64,000 nucleotides of DNA from Chryseobacterium culicis (GTDB lineage Bacteria > Bacteroidota > Bacteroidia > Flavobacteriales > Weeksellaceae). The position numbers and the translations under genes were made by a program. Location of the stretch: the NCBI RefSeq assembly GCF_900108365.1, contig NZ_FNWQ01000006.1:186001-250000 (forward strand). The letters run 5' to 3'. The stretch's first letter is position 1; each line of letters opens with the position of its first letter. Shown here one piece after another: positions 50,009 to 58,400 of this stretch. Under the pieces are notes generated by a model. It searched no databases, was not told the origin of the DNA, and worked only from the letters and a program-made list of their open reading frames with translations.

Positions 50009-51004
50009 TCAGATCGCTTTTCTCAGTTTTTTATAGAAAGCCTCTTCCAGATCTGCAATGTGGAGCATTGTTTTGGAAAGTTCGTTGTAAATATTGCTTT
50101 TCGAGTTTCTGTTTTTATAAACGCGCGCAATATCCACGGCGAAATCTCTCCAAAGATCACCAATGGAAGTAATTTCTTTTGATAATTCCTTCAGCTCATC
50201 ATTTTTAAGAACAATTGCTGCTTCCTGAAGAAATGCTCCATAAATAAACCTGAATCCTCCACCACCGGTTCCAATTTCCTCCTGCATTCTGATCAGCTGT
50301 CCCAAATAGTGATTTGTTACTTTGGTTCCCTTCTTTTCAGCCCATTTCGGAATGCTTTTGGCTACCCATCTCATTGCTTTTACTCCAATAATCGGTACGG
50401 GTGCGAGCATATTTTTACAGGTATCTTTAATTCCTTTTTTGATGGCTTCCTCAAGATTTACATTATCCGGTACATAAATAGGATAGTACATATGGCCTTT
50501 CGGAGGGAGTGCTCCTTTGGCATATCTTACTTTTTCCAGCTCTGCTTCAGAAAGAGTGGTTACATAATCCATTACCGGGTCACTGATGAGGAATTTTCCG
50601 TCTTCTTTTCCATACACCACAAGGTTATGGGCATTGAAGTGAAACTTATATTCTTCTGGGAAATAAGTAAGGTTGAAAACGCCCACCTGAAGTCCCGTAG
50701 GGATATTTTGTTCCAGATTTCTTTCAAGAGCTTTTTGGGCATCTTTAGGATTTGAGAATTTTTCTCTTTTGATTTTAATTCCTAATCTTTTGGCTGCTTT
50801 GCTGAAAATAGCACCCGGCATCGGACGATAGCTGAAGCCCGGCGCAAAATTCACCTTTAAAAAAGGAAGATAGACAAAAAACAGCCCGGAACCGATCCCG
50901 AAGATCATGGGTTCGCTCAGTTTCAGTCCTTTATTTAGCAGTAGATTAGAAGCAACACCGTTTTCGCAATGCGCAGTCTGATGGTGTTCAAAGTTTAATT
51001 TCAT
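50009..51004 (-). CDS. BtrH-like protein (BtrH_N / DUF4872)
   Basis: This 331-residue protein begins with HHQTAHCENGVASNLL and has NAHNLVVYG and FLISDPV. Cys13, His126 and Asp142 match a papain-like Cys-His-Asp arrangement of the BtrH_N family, followed by a DUF4872-like helical C-terminal half. BtrH itself moves an acyl group from an ACP to an aminoglycoside in butirosin synthesis. In this ACP-rich cluster it is a strong candidate for transferring the polyene acyl group from ACP to the dialkylresorcinol hydroxyl, but this is inference. It is transcribed with an ABC exporter. Confidence 0.82.
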   Translation of the reverse strand: MKLNFEHHQTAHCENGVASNLLLNKGLKLSEPMIFGIGSGLFFVYLPFLKVNFAPGFSYRPMPGAIFSKAAKRLGIKIKREKFSNPKDAQKALERNLEQNIPTGLQVGVFNLTYFPEEYKFHFNAHNLVVYGKEDGKFLISDPVMDYVTTLSEAELEKVRYAKGALPPKGHMYYPIYVPDNVNLEEAIKKGIKDTCKNMLAPVPIIGVKAMRWVAKSIPKWAEKKGTKVTNHYLGQLIRMQEEIGTGGGGFRFIYGAFLQEAAIVLKNDELKELSKEITSIGDLWRDFAVDIARVYKNRNSKSNIYNELSKTMLHIADLEEAFYKKLRKAI

Positions 51005-51055
51005 TCGCTGATTGTATCTTTTCGCTGGTCAAATGAATCGGGCATTCCCGTTTCA

Positions 51056-51460
51056 TTATTTTCCGTTGAAGTTTTTTAATTCATCCACTGAAATACCGAA
51101 TGCATCGGCGTATTTTTTCAGTGCATTTTCGCTTAGTGTTTTGAATACTTTGGGTTTAAAATGTCTTTTCACCCTCCATTGCCACATTCCTACATAAGAA
51201 GCAAGGACCCCCAGATCCATTTTGTTCAGTTCCATAAAATAGGCAATTGGACTTGCTGTATTATTGGCAACGTTTTGTTTTGCTTCCTCAATTCTTTCAT
51301 AAATAAGTTCCATAGATTCATCCAGAGCAGCTTTCTTGGCATCCCAGCCCGTACTGTTTGCTGTCGTGTAGTTGTCATTCTCATCCGTTACATACAGAAC
51401 TTCGGTCATGTTGGCGGATTTCAGGTTACTTTCGTCTTGAGGCAGGTCTTGTTTTTTCAT
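51056..51460 (-). CDS. Uncharacterised protein with an HTH-like C-terminal domain
   Basis: This 134-residue protein has a disordered N-terminal 40 residues and a helical C-terminal part. The segment LGVLASYVGMWQWRVKRHFKP followed by LSENALKKYADAFGISVDEL resembles an Xre-type helix-turn-helix in spacing, but the recognition helix is replaced by an aromatic and basic stretch. I recall close relatives in other flexirubin clusters. It is the first gene of a minus-strand operon (51.5-46.4 kb), so it could be a regulator or an accessory protein. Confidence 0.6.
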   Translation of the reverse strand: MKKQDLPQDESNLKSANMTEVLYVTDENDNYTTANSTGWDAKKAALDESMELIYERIEEAKQNVANNTASPIAYFMELNKMDLGVLASYVGMWQWRVKRHFKPKVFKTLSENALKKYADAFGISVDELKNFNGK

Positions 51461-51761
51461 CTAAATAATGTTCATTTTTTTAGATTACAGATGGGAAATA
51501 ATCACCTGTTTTTTGATTCTTTTAATCAGGTGGCTAAAATAGTGAAAATACATTATATGGTTATCGTAATTACGAAAATCAGGTATTATTACCTTTTTAA
51601 AGTGTAATTATCTATGAGGTTAATACTGTAGTGTATTAGGATATGTTAAATTATAAATATTGTTAAAATAGTTGATGATTAATGATTTTTTGCTAATTTT
51701 TTTGGTTATTTTAATTATATTTGGTGGTCTCAATAATTAAAAAACTAATAAAACAAAAACC
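51461..51761. other. Intergenic region with hairpin and promoter for the GG-leader peptide
   Basis: It contains an imperfect dyad at 51503-51532 (CACCT ... GATT ... AATC AGGTG) near the minus-strand operon start, and the peptide promoter at 51689-51723. The rest is A/T-rich with no other credible ORF. Confidence 0.5.
51689..51723 (+). promoter_or_regulatory. Predicted promoter for the GG-leader peptide
   Basis: TTTG at 51689-51692, a 23-base spacer and TATATTTG at 51716-51723 match the Bacteroidota consensus. The start point near 51730 leaves a leader of about 30 bases. Confidence 0.5.
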
Positions 51762-51941
51762 ATGAAAAATTTAAGACAACTTACAAAAAATCAATTAAAA
51801 AAAGTAAAAGGAGGTTTAACTGCTTATATCTCGTGTGCCAACGGAACAAATGGGCAGATACGTAATGTAGGGGTTAATACCGATATTGCCACTGCCGCTG
51901 AGCAGATTTGCGGTGGAAATGATTACGAAGTTATTATCTAA
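51762..51941 (+). CDS. Double-glycine-leader peptide (bacteriocin-like precursor)
   Basis: This 59-residue ORF is too short for most ORF callers. Residues 1-18, MKNLRQLTKNQLKKVKGG, look like a double-glycine leader, with hydrophobic residues at alternating helix positions as recognised by C39 peptidase exporters. The 41-residue core begins LTAYISCANG and has two cysteines (Cys25 and Cys50), several Gly/Asn, and ends CGGNDYEVII. It has its own promoter and a strong terminator. No C39-type exporter or maturation enzyme is recognised in the window. It lies in the gap between two flexirubin operons. Confidence 0.78.
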   Translation: MKNLRQLTKNQLKKVKGGLTAYISCANGTNGQIRNVGVNTDIATAAEQICGGNDYEVII

Positions 51942-51969
51942 AAAAGAAATTAAGTAAACTTCAATAAAG

Positions 51970-52008
51970 AAACATGCTGCTTAGATTTTAAGCAGCATGT
52001 TTTCTTTT
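51970..52008 (+). terminator. Terminator of the GG-leader peptide
   Basis: ACATGCTGCTTA (51972-51983) pairs with TAAGCAGCATGT (51989-52000) with a 5-base loop, then TTTCTTTT. Confidence 0.88.
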
Positions 52009-52092
52009 ATACTGATTCTGAAGAATTGTATACTAAATTTTGTGGTTAAAACTGTTTCTCTCTAAGGATCAGAGTTTCACGGATTTTGTGAA

Positions 52093-52108
52093 TGTTTCAC
52101 GTGAAATA
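52093..52108. promoter_or_regulatory. parS-like ParB binding site
   Basis: TGTTTCACGTGAAATA differs from the widely conserved parS 16-mer TGTTTCACGTGAAACA at one position. The central TTTCACGTGAAA is a perfect 12-base palindrome. A weaker TTCAC ... GTGAA dyad lies just upstream (about 52076-52092). parS sites cluster near the replication origin and load ParB for chromosome segregation. No parAB gene is in the window. Confidence 0.7.
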
Positions 52109-52230
52109 ATTCATCTGATAATGAGATTTTGCTAATTGTACTAAATTGATTATCAGTTGATTTATGAAGAGGTAGTGAATGTGTAAATAAACAAAAAACG
52201 GACTTTTTTATCTAAGGTTTTTATAATCAA

Positions 52231-52296
52231 TTCAATAGGAGTGGGCTTTAGCCCACTTATAAAAATGAGGATCTCAGATGGCTTTAGCCAAAACCT
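52231..52296. repeat. REP-like 'GGGCTTTAGCCC' element, copy C
   Basis: TTCAATAGGAGTGGGCTTTA with the palindrome GTGGGCTTTAGCCCAC, then CAGATGGCTTTAGCCAAAACCT. It is colinear with copy B at 18195-18261, and both are followed by CACAAA/CGCAAA-type tracts. Confidence 0.75.
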
Positions 52297-52375
52297 ATAT
52301 TTTAAACACAAATAGCACAAATGAATGACACAAATTTTCACAAATCTATTATAGAATATGAAATGAATAACTAGA

Positions 52376-52402
52376 AAAAGCTGCACAAAAAGTACAGCTT
52401 TC
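52376..52402 (-). terminator. Terminator of the 59.1-52.4 kb operon
   Basis: AAAGCTGCAC (52377-52386) pairs with GTACAGCTTT (52392-52401) apart from one mismatch. On the minus strand the stem is followed by TTTTTC. Confidence 0.7.
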
Positions 52403-52425
52403 TATATCTATGTTCAATTGAATTT

Positions 52426-52869
52426 TTACGATTTTACTTCCTGAATAAACAAGTTGATTTCCGCTCTGATCAATAATTCATCATTAGTAAAGGTCTCACA
52501 AAAAATGTGGCAGATGTTTTCAAACTGTGAAATAAGAGAGGCTTTGGAAATGATTTTGTCATTCACTTTGGGAAGGGCAAATATCTCAATCTTCTTAATA
52601 TTGGTAATAAATCCGATTACTTTTGTGTCTGCTTCGGGATTTTCGAAGAAGCTTTGCCCAAGAATGGAAGAGCAGGTTTGTGCGAGGTTTTCAATTAATC
52701 CGGCTTCTGCGAATTCATTGTTATGAACAAATACATTGTCTTCTTTTATTTCAAAGGAAGTCACCACTTTTTCCTTGGTCAGTTCCAGGATATAATCCGC
52801 CATCAGCATCGGTTCGCGATGCGGTAGAAAGTTGTGTATATTAATGATATTTTCTTCCTTTATTTCCAT
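52426..52869 (-). CDS. Hotdog-fold 3-hydroxyacyl-ACP dehydratase (ApeP-like, His-containing)
   Basis: This 147-residue hotdog protein has LPHREPMLMADYILEL, which places a His where FabZ has its catalytic His, and AEAGLIENLAQT, with Glu in the second catalytic position. It is a probable active dehydratase of aryl polyene or alkylresorcinol chain synthesis. It is adjacent to a paralogue that lacks this His, and the two may form a heterodimer. It is the last gene of its operon and is followed by a terminator. Confidence 0.85.
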   Translation of the reverse strand: MEIKEENIINIHNFLPHREPMLMADYILELTKEKVVTSFEIKEDNVFVHNNEFAEAGLIENLAQTCSSILGQSFFENPEADTKVIGFITNIKKIEIFALPKVNDKIISKASLISQFENICHIFCETFTNDELLIRAEINLFIQEVKS

Positions 52870-52875
52870 TCCAGT

Positions 52876-53307
52876 TTATTTTACAGCGGTTTTCATTTGA
52901 GATTTTGCAATTACTTCACCGTTTAATGTCGTAACGATATCCACAAGGGTAACGCCCATCACTTCATTGAGGATGGTTACCTCAGATTTCAGATGATCTC
53001 CTGTTTCAGGTAATGTAAAAGCCTCAAAGGATTTAATGGCTCCGATATATCCCGTAGGCGCATCTTTCCCCAGAAGATAATATTTATATCCTGTGTGCAG
53101 CGCAACGCTCTGTGCCTGATGCTCAATCAGCCCTGAAGCCTGAAAGAATCCGTCCTGTATAAAAAGGCTGTCTTCTTTTATTTCAAATCCGGATAGAAGA
53201 TGATTTTCAGAATATTCTGATAATTCATGAACCATCACAAAAGGGAAACGCTGCGGAATAAGACTTTCTACAAAATCTTTATCGGATGTGGGCAGTATGT
53301 TCTCCAT
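52876..53307 (-). CDS. Hotdog-fold dehydratase homologue lacking the catalytic His
   Basis: This 143-residue paralogue of the next gene has LIPQRFPFVMVHEL, with Gln where the partner has His, and ASGLIEHQAQSVAL in the second catalytic region. The ATG at 53307 (MENILPTSDKDF) overlaps the darB stop by one base and is preferred over the ATG at 53331. Loss of the His suggests it is a structural or substrate-binding subunit, or that another residue takes over. The pair sits directly after darB. Confidence 0.83.
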   Translation of the reverse strand: MENILPTSDKDFVESLIPQRFPFVMVHELSEYSENHLLSGFEIKEDSLFIQDGFFQASGLIEHQAQSVALHTGYKYYLLGKDAPTGYIGAIKSFEAFTLPETGDHLKSEVTILNEVMGVTLVDIVTTLNGEVIAKSQMKTAVK

Positions 53308-54446
53308 TAGCAGACGGTTAATAAAGCACAAGAATAAGCAAATCTTCCACTCTCAGGAACACAAAGAAGCACTTTTTCTCCTTTTTTCAGTTTTCCTGAA
53401 TTCATCAGTTCTTCCAAGGCAATAAAAATAGATCCGGCTCCGATATTTCCCACCTCGGAAAGATTATAGAACCATTTCTCTGCAGGGAAATCCATACCTT
53501 TTTTAGCAAACTCTTCTTTCAATCCGTCTTTGAAATATCCTGAAGAAATGTGAGCCAATACGTGGTCAATTTTTTCCGGATCCAGATTGTGTTTGTCAAA
53601 AGAAGATCGTAAACTTTCTGCTCCTTTTACAAGGATGTATTTATCAAGGATTTTTGTATCCTGTTTGATTGCGAAAATGGACTGTTTCAGCCATTCGTCA
53701 GAAGGATAATCTGCCCATGACTTCAGGCTTCCGTCTTCGAGTTTGTCACATCCCGCATACATACATGCTTCAATTTCGTGAGCATAGGAATAGAAATCTA
53801 TGAATTCTACCTTTAAGGAAGTGCTGTTTTCTCTGGGTTTGTTTTCTAAGAGGAAAGCACCTGCTCCGTCAGAAAGCATCCATCTCAGGAATTCTCTTTT
53901 AAAAGCGATGATCGGTCTTTCTTCCAGTAATTTTAAATTTTCAGCTTCGTGGTTGAATTTATCTGCGGTCATCCATGCAGACATTCTTTCGGAACCTGCA
54001 CACACTGCATTTTCCTGTACTCCTGCCTTTACCGAGAGAAATCCGTAGTTAAGGGCATTCATCCCCGAGTTGCAAAGTCCTGTTGATGTATTAATCTCAA
54101 TAGATTTTCCGATGTTCAGCTCACCATGTACCATAGAAGCGTGAGACGGCTGAATCTGGTCTGGTGAAGTAGTTCCTACAGATAAAAGCTTCATGTCTTC
54201 CTTTTTAAAGTTTTCGTCAAAAAGTCCTTCTATAGCTTTTGCAGTAAGCTGTGCGTTAGAGTGTGTAGGGTTTCCTTCTTTGTCTAAAGCGTAATATCTT
54301 GTTGTGATTTTATTGTTTCTCAGGATAAGTGATTTTGCTTTAGATGGCGCATCATTGATAAGCCCAAGATAAGTCTCCATTTCATCATTCGCTACCGGCT
54401 CATTGGGTAAGTATTTTGATGCTTTTGTTATAAATACGTCGTACAT
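53307..54446 (-). CDS. darB: DarB-type ketosynthase (FabH-like) of dialkylresorcinol synthesis
   Basis: This 379-residue thiolase-fold enzyme has the nucleophile Cys125 in STGLCNSGMNALNYG, His in VLAHISSGYFKDGL and Asn in NLSEVGNIGAGS. DarB condenses two acyl units (a beta-ketoacyl and an enoyl thioester) to a cyclohexanedione, which DarA aromatises to the dialkylresorcinol. It begins 1 base after the darA stop, consistent with the darA-darB order seen in other producers. Confidence 0.9.
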   Translation of the reverse strand: MYDVFITKASKYLPNEPVANDEMETYLGLINDAPSKAKSLILRNNKITTRYYALDKEGNPTHSNAQLTAKAIEGLFDENFKKEDMKLLSVGTTSPDQIQPSHASMVHGELNIGKSIEINTSTGLCNSGMNALNYGFLSVKAGVQENAVCAGSERMSAWMTADKFNHEAENLKLLEERPIIAFKREFLRWMLSDGAGAFLLENKPRENSTSLKVEFIDFYSYAHEIEACMYAGCDKLEDGSLKSWADYPSDEWLKQSIFAIKQDTKILDKYILVKGAESLRSSFDKHNLDPEKIDHVLAHISSGYFKDGLKEEFAKKGMDFPAEKWFYNLSEVGNIGAGSIFIALEELMNSGKLKKGEKVLLCVPESGRFAYSCALLTVC

Positions 54447-54447
54447 T

Positions 54448-55362
54448 CTATTTTAAATTAATTCCTTGTAAATATCTTTTTTGTTTTTGTCTTTTAAACC
54501 AAAATATAGGGGTGGTAAGCAGGTGTAAAACCAAAACGACAGGGGAGATAATCCATATCGCTGCCATCAAATATACCTTAAAGAATTTTATCAGCAATGG
54601 ACGTTTCTCTTTTTTCTTGATAATCAGGTTAGACCATACTGTAAAAATTTTGTTTCCTACCTTTTCTACCCGTACCAGAAATGCACGGATTTCAATGGCT
54701 CCTTTTTTCACAAGCTCGGGCTGTACATTCTTAAGATCATTATTCTTAAAATGTCTTTCAATAATCTCGCCATACTTTACCGATCCTGAGATTTCTTCAT
54801 CGGAAACACCTGCTGCAGGCAGCCATCCTGATTTTTCTTTCTGTCCTGTGGTGAGCCATCGAAGAATGGTCAGTACGCTGGTATAATTATCATGCCTGTC
54901 TACCAAAGCAATGTTGCCTACAAGCTGAGCCTGTAAATCTCTCAGATAAACTTTTAATTTTTCCTGGGAAAGCATCCACATATTTCTGGTTCCGGAAATG
55001 GTAACTACAGGAGTATCTTTAAGGATACGTGATGCGTAGTCACTTTTTAAGAATGAAATTATAGGAATTGATGGTGTGAGATACCATACCTGGTATCCAA
55101 AAAGAATAAGGTCATACTTTTTGTTCAGAATCTCTTCTGAAGGCGGTACGATTTCTTTGGGAATCTGTAAGTAAGACTCAGGAAAAGTATTGAAAAAGAC
55201 GTCCCCCGGCCACGGAAAAGGAAAGTCTTCCTTTAGCCGGATGTTGTAATATGTAATATCATAAGCATCCTTTTGAGCTTCAAAAGGTTTGGCTATGTTT
55301 CTCACAATATCTTCGAGCTGCCCGGTTTGTGAATAATATATGACAAGTATATTTTTCTTCAT
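54448..55362 (-). CDS. darA: DarA, dialkylresorcinol-forming aromatase
   Basis: This 304-residue protein begins with a flavodoxin-like segment (NILVIYYSQTGQLEDIVRNIA) and has a C-terminal hydrophobic helix (about residues 265-290, YLMAAIWIISPVVLVLHLL). This is the family annotated as dialkylresorcinol condensing enzyme DarA; it is thought to oxidise the DarB product to the aromatic resorcinol with a flavin. The C-terminal helix suggests membrane association. A TAnnTTTG-like element in the 42-base gap from the MMPL gene may give an extra internal promoter. Confidence 0.92.
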   Translation of the reverse strand: MKKNILVIYYSQTGQLEDIVRNIAKPFEAQKDAYDITYYNIRLKEDFPFPWPGDVFFNTFPESYLQIPKEIVPPSEEILNKKYDLILFGYQVWYLTPSIPIISFLKSDYASRILKDTPVVTISGTRNMWMLSQEKLKVYLRDLQAQLVGNIALVDRHDNYTSVLTILRWLTTGQKEKSGWLPAAGVSDEEISGSVKYGEIIERHFKNNDLKNVQPELVKKGAIEIRAFLVRVEKVGNKIFTVWSNLIIKKKEKRPLLIKFFKVYLMAAIWIISPVVLVLHLLTTPIFWFKRQKQKRYLQGINLK

Positions 55363-55404
55363 TAGTTTTCGTTAGTGTTTACAAAAGTATGTTTTTCCTA
55401 TTTA

Positions 55405-58400
55405 TTATTTAGGTTTAAATACCTTTAATGATTCAGAATGAAATTCCAGTGTATAGTTATCAATTTCAGGTAAATTATTTTTTGTATTTACAAAAATGAT
55501 TTTTTCAGGAAAAACATGAATATCATTCATCGTAAAATGATCATCCGAGACCAGAAGTACATCAATCTTTTTATTTACTTCAGAAAGGTCTTTTATATAG
55601 TGTATTTTTCTTCTTTTTACCAGATAGCTATGCGCTGCTGTTGCTCTTTTATCATCATTTTTTATCAGAGAAAAAACTCTCCGGCCGGCCTGGTATAAAG
55701 TTAATAAAGCATCTTTCTGTCCAAAATCATCCGCTATATGCAGAATGTTGGCTTCTTTTGGAATGTGCTTATTCAGTTCGAAATATACTGATTTATTGGC
55801 ATTAAAGTCTTTTTTTACATCTTCTACCACATCACCGTCTTTATAAAGATAACTCAGGAATAATTTGTTTTTAAAATAATTTTCATCCTCAATCTCCGCC
55901 CTCATTTTTGCAAACTCCTCCCTGAAATAGGCATTAATCTTCTTTGTCCTTTCAGAATAGCTTTGGCCGAAGCTCATATCATCTTTGCTGATTCTGTTTC
56001 CTACTTTTACGGTAATGCTTCCGTCATAAATAATAAAATCTCCTTTCGGCAGTACTTCAGCGTTTCCATGAATATAAAGCGGTACAATATCCAGTCCGAA
56101 CTGTTCAGCAAGATAAAAGGCTCCTTTGTGGAATCTTTTTACATCATTGGTGTAGGAGCGTTCTGCTTCCGGAAAAACGACAAGAGAATATCCCTGTGCA
56201 ATTTTTTCTTTCAGTTGATCCATTCCGTTTTCAATTCCCTGTGAAACAGGATAAAAGCCTAGTGCCTTAACCAGTTTCCCAAAGACAGGAGAATCATATA
56301 CCCAGTCATTCACAAGATAGATAATCTTATGGGTGGTCATTGCTATGGCTAATGTATCCAGGAAAGACGTATGGTTGGCAATAATGACAGCCGGCTTACT
56401 GAAATCTTCATTTGTATTTTTAATGATCTTCTTCTTTACAAATGGATTAGAATAAAGGACAGAAGTTAAAAATCTGGCTAAAATAAGTTTGATCATATTC
56501 AGCGTTTTCCCTTGGGAATTTTTAACGAAGAAGCTTCCGAAGGCTGAAAATAGAAGTCCTCCAACTCCATAATATAAAAATGAAAAGACAGAGTTAAGGA
56601 ACAGTCTCAAAGTAATAGGAGACAGACCTTTTTTTGCCCGGTTGGTGATGAATAATCTGAACCAGAAAGGGTATAGGGTGGAGGTAATAATAATCACAGA
56701 GAACATTCCTATCAGGGCAACTAATGCTAAAGAATGCAGTGCAGGATGCTTGGCAAAGATGAGTGATCCGATAGAAAGAATCGTTGTAAAGACTGCAAGA
56801 ATAATAGAAGTTCTGTAGGTGGGTAATTCATTTTTTCCTGTAGTGTGTTCTTTTTGCATGGCCTGTGTAAGGAAAATACTGAAATCATCGCCCACTCCAA
56901 ATACCAATGTGCATACAACGGTACTGAAAATATTCAATTCCAATCCTAAGAAATAAAGAATTCCTGCTGTCACCACTCCGGTTAAAACAATCGGAAACAT
57001 GGTAAGCACTGTTAATTCAAAATTTCTGAAAAATACAATAATGGTCAGAATAATTGCCAAAAGAGAGTAATTGATCAGCGTGTTGAAATCTCTTTTCAGT
57101 AATCCCAGAAAATTTTCGTTCATCTGCTGGCGGTCAATGGCAATCGCGTCATGTTTCTTCTCAATATCTTTAATGAAAGCGTCTCTTTTATTCTCGTCTA
57201 CTTTTACCACATTCGAGACTGTATAAAAACCATTTTCATTGTTCATGAATTCTGAGATCTGAAGGGCTTTTACTTTTTCATATTCTTTCAGAGTAAGTGA
57301 AGAGTAATGTTTAGACAAGACTTCATTGAAGTTATCGAAAGCGCTGCTGTTAAACCCAAATTTATTTCCGTTGCTGATCAGCTCAGAAAGAGTTTGTTTT
57401 TTCTTGGTGTCATCCCAGAAGCTGTTCCATTTCTCAATCCTTTTTTGCTGGTCTTTTTCGGAAAGAACAATACTTCCGATGGAGTTGTAGCTTAATATTT
57501 TGCCCTCCTTCTTTTCTTTTTCAAGGAAGCTGCTGAGTGCAGAGTTTCGGCTCAGTGCCTGTTCTTCAGAATCACCATAAGAAATGGTATAAATAGATTT
57601 TGAAGTGATATCAGAAAGCTTCTGCAGTTTTGCTTCGCTTATTTTCAGTTCTTTTGGAATGTAATTCAGATCACCAATATCTTCATTGAAGCCCACATGC
57701 CTGAATCCGAAAAGACAGGCAAGAATTATAACAGAGCATACTATGATGAGCGGTTTGTTTTTCTCATAAGGATAAGATCCGATTTTGTCAATAAAATTGG
57801 TATTAAGGTGCTCTCCCTTTTCTTTGGGTTTATAGAGCTGAGGGACAATAATTAAAGCTGAAACTGAAGACAGAATGACTGTAATAGCGGCGAAAAGCCC
57901 AAGATCCTTTAAGGCTTCAGAACGTACAAAAACCAGGCATAAGAATGAAACTGCTGTGGTTGCACTACTTAATACGATAGGTTGTGTAATTTCTTTATAC
58001 AGTTCCTCAATATTATTATTGTGCTTATAATGCGTAAGAATATGCAGGGCATAATCTATTGTAATTCCAATCAGGATAGCCCCTACACTTAATGAAATGG
58101 CTGAGATTTTATCTTTGATGAAATAAAGAACCAGTAAGGCAAGCAGTACGGAAAATACGGTGGGCAGAAAAACAATAATCGGAGTAAAGATGTTCCTGAA
58201 ATAATAGATCAGAAGAAGCAGAAGAACTGTCATAGAAATGACTACCGTATTCTGAATATCTTTTTTGATTTGTTTCGCATTGGCAACAGCAATCACCGGA
58301 GAACCGAAATAACTGATTTCTGTTTTTCCATGAAACTGCTTATTAATTTCGTCTTTTACTGTCTGGAGCTGATCTATAAATGCTTCATTGGCCTTCGTAT

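Larger units (their letters stand above)
51942..52425. other. Gene-free interval with terminators, a parS-like site and repeats
   Basis: No ORF with support was found. It contains the peptide terminator (51970-52008), a parS-like palindrome (52093-52108), a REP-like element (52231-52296), an ACAAAT repeat tract (about 52305-52345) and a hairpin at the end of the minus-strand operon (52376-52402). Confidence 0.7.

Noticed and set aside
49249..51004. A dedicated bacteriocin exporter for the GG-leader peptide
   Set aside because: The ABC ATPase is a DrrA-type subunit without a C39 peptidase domain, and the genes are on the opposite strand; kept only as a hypothesis in the findings.
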